Counted from the first letter of the stretch, positions 18,053 through 26,945 are shown. The stretch is 64,000 bases of DNA from Streptomyces lanatus (GCF_014655715.1 NZ_BNBM01000012.1:62001-126000); one strand, 5' to 3'. Notes: generated by a model not told the origin, from the letters alone. Made by a program: numbers and translations.

Positions 18053-19102
18053 ATGTCCAAAGTCGCACGGGTGTCCGGAGTTTCCTTAGCCGCGGCGCTG
18101 CTGCTCGCGCTCACCGCGACGACCGCGGCCGCCGCGCCCGCCCCGCACACCGAACGGATCAGCACCGCCGCCGACGGCACCCAGGCCGACGGCGCCTCCA
18201 CCGCCGCGATGATCACGCCGAACGGCCGCTTCGTCGGCTTCCGTTCCTCGGCGACCAACCTCGTGCCCGAGGGCATCACCCATCCGGGCACCTACTCCTA
18301 CATCCGTGACCTGAGAACAGGCCATCTCACCAAGATCGAGCGAGCGCTCAGCACGCCCGAACTCAGCGCCGACGGCCGCTACGCCACGTACATCGACTGG
18401 GGCAGCCGCAACATCCATGTCTTCCTGACCGACCTGAGCACGGGCGACCGCATCCGGGTCGGGGAGGGCAGCGGCGCTGACAGCACCTACGCGCCCGCCA
18501 TCAGCGCGGACGGCCGCTACATCGCCTACCGCTGGTCCGGGCACCCGCAGTTCCCGACCCGGATCGACCTCTACGACCGGGTCACCGGCACCCGCGAGAC
18601 GGTCAGCGCGGGCCCGGCCGATTCCGCACGGGACATGGACGACCCGTCCATCAGCGGCGACGGCCGATACATCGCCTACCAGGACAACGGCAGCGGCGAC
18701 GTGTGGGTCGCCGACCGCACCGCCGGCACCCAGACCGAGGCCGACGACGACACCCGCTCCACCGTCGTCCAGCTGAGCGCCAACGGCCGCACGCTGGCGA
18801 TGGACTCGGCGGACGGCTCGTACATACGGGACCTGCGCACCGGCCGCGTCCAGCACTTCCCCGACGCCGACGTACGGGCCGTCAGCCCGGACGGGCGCCG
18901 GGTCCTGCTCCAGGACGGGCAGCAGGACCTGTGGCTGCGCGACCTCCACGGCGGACGCCAGGCCTACGTGGGCCATGGCAGCGCCGTCGAAGGGGCGATA
19001 TCCGACAAGGGCCGTGCGGTCGTCTACTCCACGGCCGACACGGACGTCGTACCCGACGACACGAACGGCGTGTCCGACGTCTTCCGGCGAACGGGACGAT
19101 GA
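18053..19102 (+). CDS. Secreted PD40/TolB-like beta-propeller protein (copy 1)
   Basis: A 349-residue protein with a Sec signal peptide (SKVARVSGVSLAAALLLAL, then TATTAAAAP). The rest is repeated SADGRYIAY-type motifs (LSADGRYATY, ISADGRYIAYRW, ISGDGRYIAYQD, LSANGRTLAMD), one per blade of a WD40-like beta-propeller. Such PD40 propellers usually bind proteins or peptides in the cell envelope. No catalytic domain follows. The ATG at 18053 is chosen with GGGGGGA before it; an ATG at 18032 is possible. The stop overlaps a possible start of its paralogue by ATGA at 19099. Confidence 0.85.
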   Translation: MSKVARVSGVSLAAALLLALTATTAAAAPAPHTERISTAADGTQADGASTAAMITPNGRFVGFRSSATNLVPEGITHPGTYSYIRDLRTGHLTKIERALSTPELSADGRYATYIDWGSRNIHVFLTDLSTGDRIRVGEGSGADSTYAPAISADGRYIAYRWSGHPQFPTRIDLYDRVTGTRETVSAGPADSARDMDDPSISGDGRYIAYQDNGSGDVWVADRTAGTQTEADDDTRSTVVQLSANGRTLAMDSADGSYIRDLRTGRVQHFPDADVRAVSPDGRRVLLQDGQQDLWLRDLHGGRQAYVGHGSAVEGAISDKGRAVVYSTADTDVVPDDTNGVSDVFRRTGR

Positions 19103-19155
19103 ACCCGCCGGACCAGGACAGACCACACGCAACACACGCAACAACAGGGGGAATC

Positions 19156-20418
19156 TTGTTCACAACCATGCGGGGGACAGCCGTCGCCGTGCTCGCGGGG
19201 GCGATGGTCATCCTGTCGGGGACCTCCGCGGCCCCGGCGCCGACGACGCCGCGGACCGAGCGCATCACGCTTTCCTCGACCGGGGAGCAGCTCCAGAAGG
19301 GGACGGGCGGCCCGGGACTCAGTGCCGACGGACGCTATGCCGTGTTCGTCACCGGGGACTCCCAGGTGGTGCCCGGCGACACCAACGAGCGGACCGACGT
19401 GTTCGTCCGGGACCTGCGCCGGGGCACCGTCGAACGGATCAACGTGGCGTCGGACGGGACGCAGGCGGACGGCTCCAGTTCCTACGCGCGGATCAGCGCA
19501 GACGGCCGCTATGTCGCCTTCGACTCCTCGGCGACCAACCTCGTCGACTGGGCCGAACCGCCCCGGAACCCGAGCGACGTCTATGTCCACGACCGCCGCA
19601 CCGGCCGCACGGAACGGGTGAGCGTCGCCCCGGACGGCGGGTCGGCCTGGGTGTTCGACAACCTGGACATGTCCGCGGACGGCCGCTACATCGCCTTCGA
19701 CGGCTCCTCGCAGCGGATGGAGGGCGACCCGAACAACCAGAACGTCGCCTACGTCCTCGACCGCCGCACCGGCGCCGTCAAGCGGATCAGCGACCACATC
19801 CCGTCCGACTGGTACGTCTTCAGCCTCGCCCTGAGCGCCGACGGCAGCCACCTGGCCTATGTGCAGCGCCACCCGCGCGGCGGACGCCACGAGCTGTGGC
19901 TCGCCGACCTGCGGACCGGTGAGCAGAAACTGGTGAACGCCACACCCGAGGGCGACCCCACCAACGGTTCACCCGTGGGCGCCTCGCTCTCCGCGGACGG
20001 CAGCCTCGTCGCGTACTCCTCCTTCGACGAGAGCACGGTCCCCGGGCCACCGCCGTACACCTGGGAGCTGTACCTCTACGACCGCCGCACGGGGAAGACC
20101 CGGTGGGTGACCCACGAGGGCAAGGGCGGGCTCGGCGCCGGCGTCCTCAGCCCCGACGGCCGCAGGCTCGCCTTCCACACCACGACCCCGCTGGGCGAGG
20201 AACCGACCATCGAGAACGTCTATGTGCGGGACCTGCGCACCGACCGCACCGAACTCGTCACCCGCACCCTCACCGGCGGACCGCAGCCCGAGGGCTATGC
20301 CGCACCCAGCGCCTTCACCCGCGACGGCCGTCTGCTGTCCTTCACCTCGACCGCGCCCGACCTGGTCCCCGGGGACACCAACGGCGTGGGCGACGGCTTC
20401 CTGCGCCGACTGCGATGA
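19156..20418 (+). CDS. Secreted PD40/TolB-like beta-propeller protein (copy 2)
   Basis: A 420-residue paralogue of the preceding protein, with a signal peptide (MRGTAVAVLAGAMVILSGTS) and seven or more SADGRYVAF-like blade motifs. It ends VPGDTNGVGDGFLRRLR, matching the VPDDTNGVSDVFRRTGR end of copy 1, so the pair arose by tandem duplication. The TTG at 19156 has AGGGGG before it, mirroring the start of copy 1; an ATG at 19168 would leave only the signal peptide, and an ATG at 19099 overlaps the previous stop. The ligand is unknown. Confidence 0.83.
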   Translation: MFTTMRGTAVAVLAGAMVILSGTSAAPAPTTPRTERITLSSTGEQLQKGTGGPGLSADGRYAVFVTGDSQVVPGDTNERTDVFVRDLRRGTVERINVASDGTQADGSSSYARISADGRYVAFDSSATNLVDWAEPPRNPSDVYVHDRRTGRTERVSVAPDGGSAWVFDNLDMSADGRYIAFDGSSQRMEGDPNNQNVAYVLDRRTGAVKRISDHIPSDWYVFSLALSADGSHLAYVQRHPRGGRHELWLADLRTGEQKLVNATPEGDPTNGSPVGASLSADGSLVAYSSFDESTVPGPPPYTWELYLYDRRTGKTRWVTHEGKGGLGAGVLSPDGRRLAFHTTTPLGEEPTIENVYVRDLRTDRTELVTRTLTGGPQPEGYAAPSAFTRDGRLLSFTSTAPDLVPGDTNGVGDGFLRRLR

Positions 20419-20499
20419 TCAACGCAGTGCTCGCATCCTGAGACGGACGGTGAGCCCGGGGGCGGTCTGTGCCAGACTTCCCCCGTGCTCTCGTTCGCC

Positions 20500-20535
20500 A
20501 TGATTATTGGCAGCAGGCGCGCCGGTCCGCAGTGA
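20500..20535 (+). CDS. Possible Ile-Ile leader peptide upstream of cimA
   Basis: A short frame encodes MIIGSRRAGPQ and stops at 20535. It is directly followed by a hairpin and then by a terminator-like stem 55 bp on. Two consecutive Ile codons before an isoleucine-pathway gene would fit ribosome-mediated attenuation. There is no clear ribosome binding site, so the call is tentative; the ATTATT could instead be part of a promoter. Confidence 0.3.
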   Translation: MIIGSRRAGPQ

Positions 20536-20562
20536 CCACCACGTACGACCAGGTACGGGTGG
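20536..20562 (+). promoter_or_regulatory. Leader hairpin immediately after the Ile-Ile frame
   Basis: CCACC and GTAC pair with GTAC and GGTGG around the loop GACCAG, with a small internal loop. It begins at the base after the leader stop codon, where a pause structure would sit. Confidence 0.35.
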
Positions 20563-20590
20563 ACACCGTCGTCCTCGACCCGCGCGCAGA

Positions 20591-20615
20591 CCTCTCGCAC
20601 CCGCGAGGGGTTTTT
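20591..20615 (+). terminator. Terminator-like stem with T run between the propeller gene and cimA
   Basis: CCTCTCGC pairs with GCGAGGGG around ACCC (8 bp, one G-T pair) and is followed directly by TTTTT, unusually canonical for this genome. It could end the propeller operon or act as an attenuator in a cimA leader; it is 121 bp upstream of cimA. Confidence 0.7.
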
Positions 20616-20736
20616 CGCTTTTCTGGCCCACCTTCAGCCGGAAGCAGAGCGCGAGGGATCATAGGAGGACGGTGGAGCCGGTCATTCCGGTAAAGACCGC
20701 GATCCAACGGGATCCAACAGCAGGAGCCTTGACACC

Positions 20737-22341
20737 ATGACCGCAACCAGCGAGCTCGACGATTCGTTCCACGTCTTCGACACCACCCTGCGCGACGGCG
20801 CGCAGCGGGAGGGCATCAACCTCACGGTCGCGGACAAGCTGGCCATCGCACGGCACCTGGACGAGTTCGGTGTGGGCTTCATCGAGGGCGGCTGGCCCGG
20901 TGCCAACCCGCGTGACACCGAGTTCTTCGCGCGCGCCCAGCAGGAGATCGACTTCAAGCACGCCCAGCTGGTCGCCTTCGGCGCGACCCGGCGAGCGGGC
21001 GGCAAGGCGGCCGAGGACCCACAGGTCAACGCGCTCCTGGCGTCCGGCGCCCCGGTGATCACCCTCGTCGCGAAGTCGCACGACCGCCATGTCGAGCTGG
21101 CCCTGCGCACCACCCTGGACGAGAACCTGGAAATGGTCCGCGACACGGTGTCGTACCTCCGTGAGCAGGGCCGCCGGGTCTTCGTCGACTGCGAGCACTT
21201 CTTCGACGGCTACCGCGCCAACCCCGAGTACGCGAAATCCGTGGTCCGTACGGCCTCGGAGGCCGGCGCCGACGTCGTCATCCTCTGCGACACCAACGGC
21301 GGCATGCTCCCCGCCCAGATCCAGGCCGTCGTCTCCACCGTCCTCGCCGACACCGGCGCCCGCCTCGGCATCCACGCCCAGGACGACACCGGCTGCGCGG
21401 TCGCCAACACCCTCGCCGCGGTCGACGCGGGCGCGACCCACGTCCAGTGCACGGCCAACGGCTACGGCGAGCGCGTGGGCAACGCCAACCTGTTCCCGGT
21501 GGTCGCGGCCCTGGAGCTGAAGTACGGCAAGAAGGTCCTCCCCGACGGCCACCTGGCGGAGATGACCCGCATCTCGCACGCCATCGCCGAGGTCGTGAAC
21601 CTCACCCCCTCCACCCACCAGCCCTACGTCGGCGTCTCCGCCTTCGCGCACAAGGCCGGTCTGCACGCCTCCGCGATCAAGGTCGACCCGGACCTGTACC
21701 AGCACATCGACCCCGAGCAGGTCGGCAACACCATGCGCATGCTGGTCTCCGACATGGCCGGCCGCGCCTCCATCGAGCTCAAGGGCAAGGAACTCGGCAT
21801 CGACCTCGGCGGCGACCGCGAGCTGGTCGGCCGGGTGGTGGAACGCGTCAAGGAACGCGAGCTCAAGGGCTACACCTACGAGGCGGCCGACGCGAGCTTC
21901 GAACTCCTCCTGCGCGCCGAGGTCGAGGGCAAGCCCCTCAGCTACTTCCAGGTCGAGTCCTGGCGGGCGATCGTCGAGGACCGCCCCGACGGCACCCACG
22001 CCAACGAGGCCACGGTCAAGCTCTTCGCCAAGGGCGAGCGCATCGTCGCCACGGCCGAGGGCAACGGCCCCGTCAACGCCCTCGACCGCTCCCTCCGCGT
22101 CGCCCTGGAAAAGATCTACCCCCAGCTCGCCAAGCTCGACCTCGTCGACTACAAGGTCCGCATCCTGGAGGGCGTCCACGGCACCCAGTCCACCACCCGC
22201 GTCCTGATCTCCACGTCCGACGGCGCGGGGGAGTGGTCCACGGTGGGCGTGGCCGAGAACGTCATCGCGGCGTCCTGGCAGGCGCTGGAGGACGCGTACA
22301 CGTACGGCTTGCTGCGGGCCGGGGTGACGCCGGCGGAGTAG
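20737..22341 (+). CDS. cimA: Citramalate synthase
   Basis: A 534-residue DRE-TIM metallolyase that condenses pyruvate and acetyl-CoA to citramalate, feeding 2-ketobutyrate to isoleucine without threonine. FDTTLRDGAQREGINLT gives the catalytic Arg and metal-binding Asp; FIEGGWPGANPRDTEFF separates citramalate synthases from isopropylmalate synthases; HAQDDTGCAVANTLAAVDAG supplies the metal-binding His region. The C-terminal 130 residues form the LeuA-type regulatory domain, so feedback inhibition by an end-product amino acid is likely. LeuCD and LeuB in the same window can carry the next steps. The leader upstream may attenuate it. Confidence 0.94.
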   Translation: MTATSELDDSFHVFDTTLRDGAQREGINLTVADKLAIARHLDEFGVGFIEGGWPGANPRDTEFFARAQQEIDFKHAQLVAFGATRRAGGKAAEDPQVNALLASGAPVITLVAKSHDRHVELALRTTLDENLEMVRDTVSYLREQGRRVFVDCEHFFDGYRANPEYAKSVVRTASEAGADVVILCDTNGGMLPAQIQAVVSTVLADTGARLGIHAQDDTGCAVANTLAAVDAGATHVQCTANGYGERVGNANLFPVVAALELKYGKKVLPDGHLAEMTRISHAIAEVVNLTPSTHQPYVGVSAFAHKAGLHASAIKVDPDLYQHIDPEQVGNTMRMLVSDMAGRASIELKGKELGIDLGGDRELVGRVVERVKERELKGYTYEAADASFELLLRAEVEGKPLSYFQVESWRAIVEDRPDGTHANEATVKLFAKGERIVATAEGNGPVNALDRSLRVALEKIYPQLAKLDLVDYKVRILEGVHGTQSTTRVLISTSDGAGEWSTVGVAENVIAASWQALEDAYTYGLLRAGVTPAE

Positions 22342-22395
22342 GCCGAACGGACGTCGCCGCCGCCCCGCCGCCGTCGTCCACGGCACAGTGGAGCC

Positions 22396-22830
22396 ATGGA
22401 CGACAAGGACATGGACGCAAGGAAATTCCTGGCCCTGGGGCGGACGGCGACCCGGCTGCCCGCCCAGGACCTGGAGCGGGCCCGGCGCTTCTACGCCGAG
22501 AAGCTCGGCCTGGAGCCCGTCGACGAACGGCCCGGCGGACTGCTGTACCGGGCCGGGGACACGGAATTCGCCGTGTACCAGTCGACGGGAGCCTCCCCCG
22601 GGACCTTCACCCAGATGGGCTGGCAGGTCGAGGACGTCGAGGCGGTGGTCACGGAACTCAGGCGGCGCGGTGTCGAGTTCGAGGAGGTCGACGTGCCCGG
22701 CCTGCGCACCGTCGACGGCATCGCCGACATCGAGGGGCACTACCCGAGCAAGGGCTTCCGCGGGGAGCGCGCCGCCTGGTTCCACGACAGCGAGGGCAAC
22801 CTGCTGGGCGTCGGCCAGCCGTACACCTGA
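22396..22830 (+). CDS. VOC (glyoxalase/bleomycin-resistance) family protein
   Basis: A 144-residue protein with two beta-alpha-beta-beta-beta units of the vicinal oxygen chelate fold: ATRLPAQDLERARRFYAEKLG opens the first unit and MGWQVEDVEAVVTELRRRGV the second, with AAWFHDSEGNLLGVGQ at the end. Members are metal-dependent lyases, dioxygenases or binding proteins; the reaction here cannot be assigned. GGAG sits only 2 bp before the first ATG, so the ATG at 22411 is an alternative start. It ends 4 bp from the convergent GH30 gene. Confidence 0.85.
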   Translation: MDDKDMDARKFLALGRTATRLPAQDLERARRFYAEKLGLEPVDERPGGLLYRAGDTEFAVYQSTGASPGTFTQMGWQVEDVEAVVTELRRRGVEFEEVDVPGLRTVDGIADIEGHYPSKGFRGERAAWFHDSEGNLLGVGQPYT

Positions 22831-22834
22831 TCCG

Positions 22835-24697
22835 TCACTGAAGACGCCACTTCTGGTTCGCGGCCCCCGTACAACTCCAGATCTGTGCCCGCGCCCCGTT
22901 CACCGAGGAGTTGTCCGTGACGTCGAGGCACTTGTCGGCCGCGCGATTGACGACGTCCCCACTGGACGCGCTGTACGACCACTGCTGCGCCCCCGAACCA
23001 TTGCAGTCGTACAACTGCACCTTCGCCCCGTCCGCGACCGCCCCGGCAGTGACGTCCAGGCACTTCCCCAGCGCCCGCACCGATCCGTCGGCCCGCACAC
23101 TCCACCGCTGCGCCTCCGAACCGTTGCAGTCGTAGAGCTGCACCGCCGTCCCATTGGCCGTCGAACCCCCCGCCACGTCAAGGCACTTGCCCGCGAGCCC
23201 CACCAGCGCCCCGGACTGCGCGGGTCCCTCGGTCTGGGTGCCCGACCAGGTGAAAGTCGCCGACGTCTTGCCCGGCAGTGAGTAAGTGGCGTGCTGCGAA
23301 CCCCAGTTGATCGTCACGGTCTTCGCGCTCGACGCGTCGTTGTAGGCGATCAGCGCCTTGGAGCCATCAGGGTTGCGCCACGCCACGTTCGGCACGGACG
23401 AGGACGCGGTGGAGGCGATCCGCTGTGCCCCCGGCTTCACGAACTTCGTCAGATGGCCCATCGTGTAGTACTCGACGGTGTAGTCGACCTGTCCATGCCG
23501 GGAGTCGCCGTTGTGGACGGTGATCAGACCGTCGCAGGTCCCGCAGCCACCGTTGTGCGGCCCCCGGTTCTGGTCCAGCGCCAGCGACCACTTCGTCACC
23601 GACTTCGCCCAGTTCCGGGTGTAGTCGATGATGTTCATCATGTCCTCGCGCTGCTGGTTGGCGATCCAGGTGCCGCCCGAGTGCTCGGTGCCGAAGGCGT
23701 CCAGCTGCGGATACTGGTTGTGCACCTGCGTCTGCTTGGCGACGTCACCGCCGTAGCCGTGCCAGGCGATCCCGCCGAAGTTCGGGTGGCTGCGGACCGC
23801 CGCGTCGTCCACGGTCTGGGCGGCGTACGCGTCGTACGTGTCCCAGTTCCAGTCGTGCGCGAGCACCTTGGTGGACAGCCCGGCCGCCTGGAGCTTGGGC
23901 AGCAGCTCGTTCTTGGTGAAGTACGCGAGCCCGCCGGCGTTCCAGCTCATCGAGGGATAGCCCGAGCAACAGGTCGGCTCGTTCTGTGCGGTGACGTACG
24001 CGATCGGGATGCCCTGGGCCTGGTAGGCCTGCACGTACTTCACGAAGTACGAGGCGTACGCCCCGTAGTACTCCGCCTTCAGCCAGCCCCCGTTGAGCTG
24101 CCCGTTGTCCTTCATCCAGGCGGGGGCGGTCCACGGCGAGGCCATCACCGTGAGGCCGGGGTTGAGCTGACGCGCCTGCTTGGTCAGCGGTACGACGTCC
24201 TGGAGGTCATGGCCGATCGAGAACTCGGAGAGGTCGGGGTCCGTCTGTCCGGAGGCCACGTCGTCGTACGTGTAACCGAACCGGGCGAGGTCGGACCCGC
24301 CCATCGGATTGCGCAGGAACGACAACCCGATGCCCTCCGTCGGAGAGAACAGCTTGCGCATGGCCTCGTCCCGCGTGGCCTGCGTCAGCGCCCCGCTGCC
24401 GTCCATCAGCCAGGCGGCGGTGTCCGTGAAGGAGGCGCCGCCGCCGGTGAAGGACTGATAGCGGGTGTTCTCGTCCACGGTGATGTTCTCGCCGCCGCCG
24501 CCCGAGCCCGCCTGGAAGGCGAACGGCGTCTGCGGCTGGAGCCCGCGGGTCACATGGCGCCCGCCGGAGTCGTCCGTCGTGGTGAGCCAGGCGGTGACCT
24601 GCTCGCCCGCGGCCTGGGCGGGGGTGGCGGCCGAGAACCCGGCCGAGATGAGAAGCCCGGAGAGAAGCAGCCCGAGCGTCCGAGTGGATCTCCTCAT
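22835..24697 (-). CDS. Secreted glycoside hydrolase family 30 enzyme with ricin-type lectin domain
   Basis: A 620-residue exported glycosidase. A Sec signal (RTLGLLLSGLLISAG) precedes a GH30 catalytic domain: TGGGASFTDTAAWLM, LSFLRNPMGGSD, VMASPWTAPAWMK, acid/base Glu240 in TAQNEPT and nucleophile Glu338 in FGTEHSGG. A beta-sandwich follows, and the last 130 residues are a ricin B lectin domain with three LYDCNG-type repeats. GH30 members cut beta-1,6-glucan, beta-1,6-galactan, xylan or glucosylceramide; the exact substrate is unknown. The ATG at 24697 has AGAAGGG before it. A strong operator-like palindrome lies upstream. Confidence 0.92.
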   Translation of the reverse strand: MRRSTRTLGLLLSGLLISAGFSAATPAQAAGEQVTAWLTTTDDSGGRHVTRGLQPQTPFAFQAGSGGGGENITVDENTRYQSFTGGGASFTDTAAWLMDGSGALTQATRDEAMRKLFSPTEGIGLSFLRNPMGGSDLARFGYTYDDVASGQTDPDLSEFSIGHDLQDVVPLTKQARQLNPGLTVMASPWTAPAWMKDNGQLNGGWLKAEYYGAYASYFVKYVQAYQAQGIPIAYVTAQNEPTCCSGYPSMSWNAGGLAYFTKNELLPKLQAAGLSTKVLAHDWNWDTYDAYAAQTVDDAAVRSHPNFGGIAWHGYGGDVAKQTQVHNQYPQLDAFGTEHSGGTWIANQQREDMMNIIDYTRNWAKSVTKWSLALDQNRGPHNGGCGTCDGLITVHNGDSRHGQVDYTVEYYTMGHLTKFVKPGAQRIASTASSSVPNVAWRNPDGSKALIAYNDASSAKTVTINWGSQHATYSLPGKTSATFTWSGTQTEGPAQSGALVGLAGKCLDVAGGSTANGTAVQLYDCNGSEAQRWSVRADGSVRALGKCLDVTAGAVADGAKVQLYDCNGSGAQQWSYSASSGDVVNRAADKCLDVTDNSSVNGARAQIWSCTGAANQKWRLQ

Positions 24698-24757
24698 GGA
24701 ACGCCCTTCTGAGAGGTGGGGGTTGGGGGCGTGCGAGGCCTGAGTAAAGGACGCTCT

Positions 24758-24767
24758 CGTGTACACG
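24758..24767. promoter_or_regulatory. Palindrome CGTGTACACG upstream of GH30
   Basis: A perfect 10-bp palindrome 61 bp upstream of the GH30 start, just next to the longer operator-like repeat. It may be part of the same regulatory site. Confidence 0.35.
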
Positions 24768-24773
24768 TCAAGG

Positions 24774-24796
24774 CTTAACTCAAGACTTGAGCTAAG
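24774..24796. promoter_or_regulatory. Operator-like inverted repeat between GH30 and the Gly-rich protein
   Basis: CTTAACTCAAG and CTTGAGCTAAG flank a single A: 11-1-11 with one mismatch. It lies 77 bp upstream of the GH30 start and 76 bp upstream of the divergent gene. It looks like a carbohydrate-responsive repressor site, but no matching regulator is adjacent. Confidence 0.55.
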
Positions 24797-24871
24797 TAAG
24801 GTATGGACCATGAGTCAGGTCCGGCCGCCGCGACCGGCGCCTTTGCCCGCGCCATCAGGTAGCGTCGAAGT

Positions 24872-26230
24872 ATGAGGACTCCGCTCGTCCGGGGCCTCAT
24901 GCGCTCGCTGATCGTGCCGGTCGCCGCGACCGCGGCGGTGCTCCTGGCCGGCGCGCCCGGCGCACATGCGGCCACGGACCTCTCACAGGTCGCCGAGGCG
25001 CTGCGCGACGGTCCCGTGTATGTGGACCCCGCCGCCTCGGACCAGCTGTCGTCGGCCGACGCCGAGGCGCTCGCCGACAAGATCGAGGACGCGGACAAGC
25101 CGGTCTTCGTCGCCGTCCTCCCGGCCGACCAGCCGACCGAGAAGCTCCTGCTGAACCTCCGTACCGAGACCGGTGTCACCGGCCTGTACGGCGTCCGCGT
25201 CGGCGACCGGTTCGACGGGGCGGCCGACGCCTCGGTGATGCCGCAGCGGGCGGTGAACAACCTGGTCGGCTCGGTGCAGAGCGCGGGCGACCCCAAGGCC
25301 CAGCTCAATGACTTCGTCGACTCGGCACTGCGCAATGTGCGCGGCACGGCGCCGGCCAGCTGGAGCGACGGCGGTGGCTCGGGCGTGGATGTCAGCGGCC
25401 TGATCGCCGCGGGCGCGGTGCTGGCGGCGGGCGGCGCGGGCGCCTACGCGCTGGTCCGGCGCAACCGGCGGCGCCACGAGGCGGAGCAGCGGGCGGCGCT
25501 GGAGAAGCTGCGGGTCGTCGTCGACGAGGACATCACCGCGTTCGGCGAGGAACTCGACCGCCTGGACTTCCATCCGGCGGAGCCCGGCGCCGACGACGCG
25601 ATGCGCGCGGACTACGAACGTGCCCTGGACACCTACGACCAGGCGAAACGCCTGATGGACTCCGCCCGAAGGCCGGAGGAGGTCAAGGCGGTCACCCAAG
25701 CCCTGGAGGACGGCCGGTTCTCCCTCACCCAGCTGGCCGCCCGCCGGGAGCACCGGCCCCTGCCGGAGCGGCGACCGCCCTGCTTCTTCGACCCGCGGCA
25801 CGGTCCGGCGGTGGCCGACGAGACCTGGACGCCACCCGGCGGCGCCGCCCGCGAGGTCCCGGTCTGCGCGGCCGACCGCACCCGTCTGTCCGAGGGCCGC
25901 GACCCCGTGATCCGCGAGGTCGACACCGACCAGGGCCGCCGCCCGTACTGGGAGGCGGGCCCGGCCTACGGCCCCTGGGCCGGCGGCTACTTCGGCGGCG
26001 GCCTCCTCCCCGGCCTCCTCGTCGGCACGATGCTGGGCTCCCTGATGGCCAGCCCGGCCTACGCGGCCGACTACGGCGCGGGGTACGGCTACGGCGGCGG
26101 GGGCTACGAGGGCGGCGACGTCTCCGGGGCGGACTTCGACAGCGGGGACTTCGGCGGGGGCTTCGACGGCGGAGGGTTCGGGGGCGGGGACTTCGGAGGT
26201 GGGGGCGGGTTCGACGGGGGAGGCTTCTGA
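24872..26230 (+). CDS. Exported membrane protein with Gly/Phe/Asp-rich tail
   Basis: A 452-residue protein with an N-terminal signal peptide (SLIVPVAATAAVLLAGAPGAHA), an extracytoplasmic domain (about 35-150, beginning DLSQVAEALRDGPVYVDPAAS) that resembles TPM-like regions, a membrane segment (about 172-190, LIAAGAVLAAGGAGAYALV) and a basic cytoplasmic stretch with coiled-coil character (about 190-300). A second hydrophobic segment (LLPGLLVGTMLGSLMA) precedes a low-complexity tail of GGGFDGGGF units. Function unknown. It is divergent from GH30 across the palindromes. Confidence 0.75.
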   Translation: MRTPLVRGLMRSLIVPVAATAAVLLAGAPGAHAATDLSQVAEALRDGPVYVDPAASDQLSSADAEALADKIEDADKPVFVAVLPADQPTEKLLLNLRTETGVTGLYGVRVGDRFDGAADASVMPQRAVNNLVGSVQSAGDPKAQLNDFVDSALRNVRGTAPASWSDGGGSGVDVSGLIAAGAVLAAGGAGAYALVRRNRRRHEAEQRAALEKLRVVVDEDITAFGEELDRLDFHPAEPGADDAMRADYERALDTYDQAKRLMDSARRPEEVKAVTQALEDGRFSLTQLAARREHRPLPERRPPCFFDPRHGPAVADETWTPPGGAAREVPVCAADRTRLSEGRDPVIREVDTDQGRRPYWEAGPAYGPWAGGYFGGGLLPGLLVGTMLGSLMASPAYAADYGAGYGYGGGGYEGGDVSGADFDSGDFGGGFDGGGFGGGDFGGGGGFDGGGF

Positions 26231-26284
26231 GCGAGGGACGAGGGCGGCCTTCGTTGTCAGTGCCCGGCGATAGCGTCAGCCACT

Positions 26285-26890
26285 ATGACCGATGCCTACT
26301 CGCCCATACCCGAACTGAACCTGCTCAAGGACTTCTCCGACGGTCCCGGAGAGGACGCCTTCTCGGACGGGTTCGAGTTCTACGTCTACGACCGACCCGA
26401 CGCCGGCCTGCTGGAGTGGCTGTGCCTGGAGGGACGGGAAGAGGAGGTCCGAGGCCACCTCGACCGGCTCACTCCCTTCGCGCAGGCCACCGGCTCCGGC
26501 TCGTTCTACGCCCTGTGGCACTGCGACGATCGCACCGACCCCGCCACGCTTCCCGTCATCCGCTTCGGCGACGAGGGCGACCTCGATGTCATCGAGGGGC
26601 TGCGTGACCTGTTCCGGCTGCTCGCGATGGACGACGAGTGGTTCACCGCCTGGGACGAGGAGCGCGAGGCGGACCCCGAGGAGGAGCACAGTCCCGGACA
26701 CGAGGCATACGTGGCCTGGCTGAAGGAGACGTTCGGCCTGACCCCGCCCACCGAGGAGGAGGCGGACGAGATCCTCGATGAGGGCGGCCGGAAGTACGGG
26801 GTCCGGTTCGTGGACTGGCTGGAGGAGTTCGGGTCACCGGACATCGACTTCGGCTCGTGGCGCAAAGAGTTCGCAGACGCCGGAAGGTGA
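26285..26890 (+). CDS. Acidic SUKH (SMI1/KNR4)-like protein
   Basis: A 201-residue, strongly acidic soluble protein. The segment GSGSFYALWHCDDRTDPATLPVIRFGDEGDLDVI and the DLFRLLAMDDEW motif are reminiscent of SUKH-superfamily proteins, many of which are immunity proteins against polymorphic toxins. No toxin gene lies beside it, so a role in immunity is not supported by context. The ATG at 26285 follows the Gly-rich protein by 54 bp without an obvious ribosome binding site. Assignment is by resemblance only. Confidence 0.6.
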   Translation: MTDAYSPIPELNLLKDFSDGPGEDAFSDGFEFYVYDRPDAGLLEWLCLEGREEEVRGHLDRLTPFAQATGSGSFYALWHCDDRTDPATLPVIRFGDEGDLDVIEGLRDLFRLLAMDDEWFTAWDEEREADPEEEHSPGHEAYVAWLKETFGLTPPTEEEADEILDEGGRKYGVRFVDWLEEFGSPDIDFGSWRKEFADAGR

Positions 26891-26898
26891 ATGCGAAA

Positions 26899-26922
26899 TG
26901 CCGGGCGCAGCAGCGCCCGGCA
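26899..26922. terminator. Bidirectional terminator between SUKH-like gene and trypsin gene
   Basis: TGCCGGGCGC and GCGCCCGGCA form a perfect 10-bp stem with loop AGCA between the convergent stops at 26890 and 26946. Confidence 0.75.
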
Positions 26923-26945
26923 CTCCGGAGACAGTTACTCAGGCA

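Noticed and set aside
26285..26890. SUKH-like protein as part of a toxin-immunity system
   Set aside because: No toxin or polymorphic toxin carrier is adjacent, so immunity is not supported by context.
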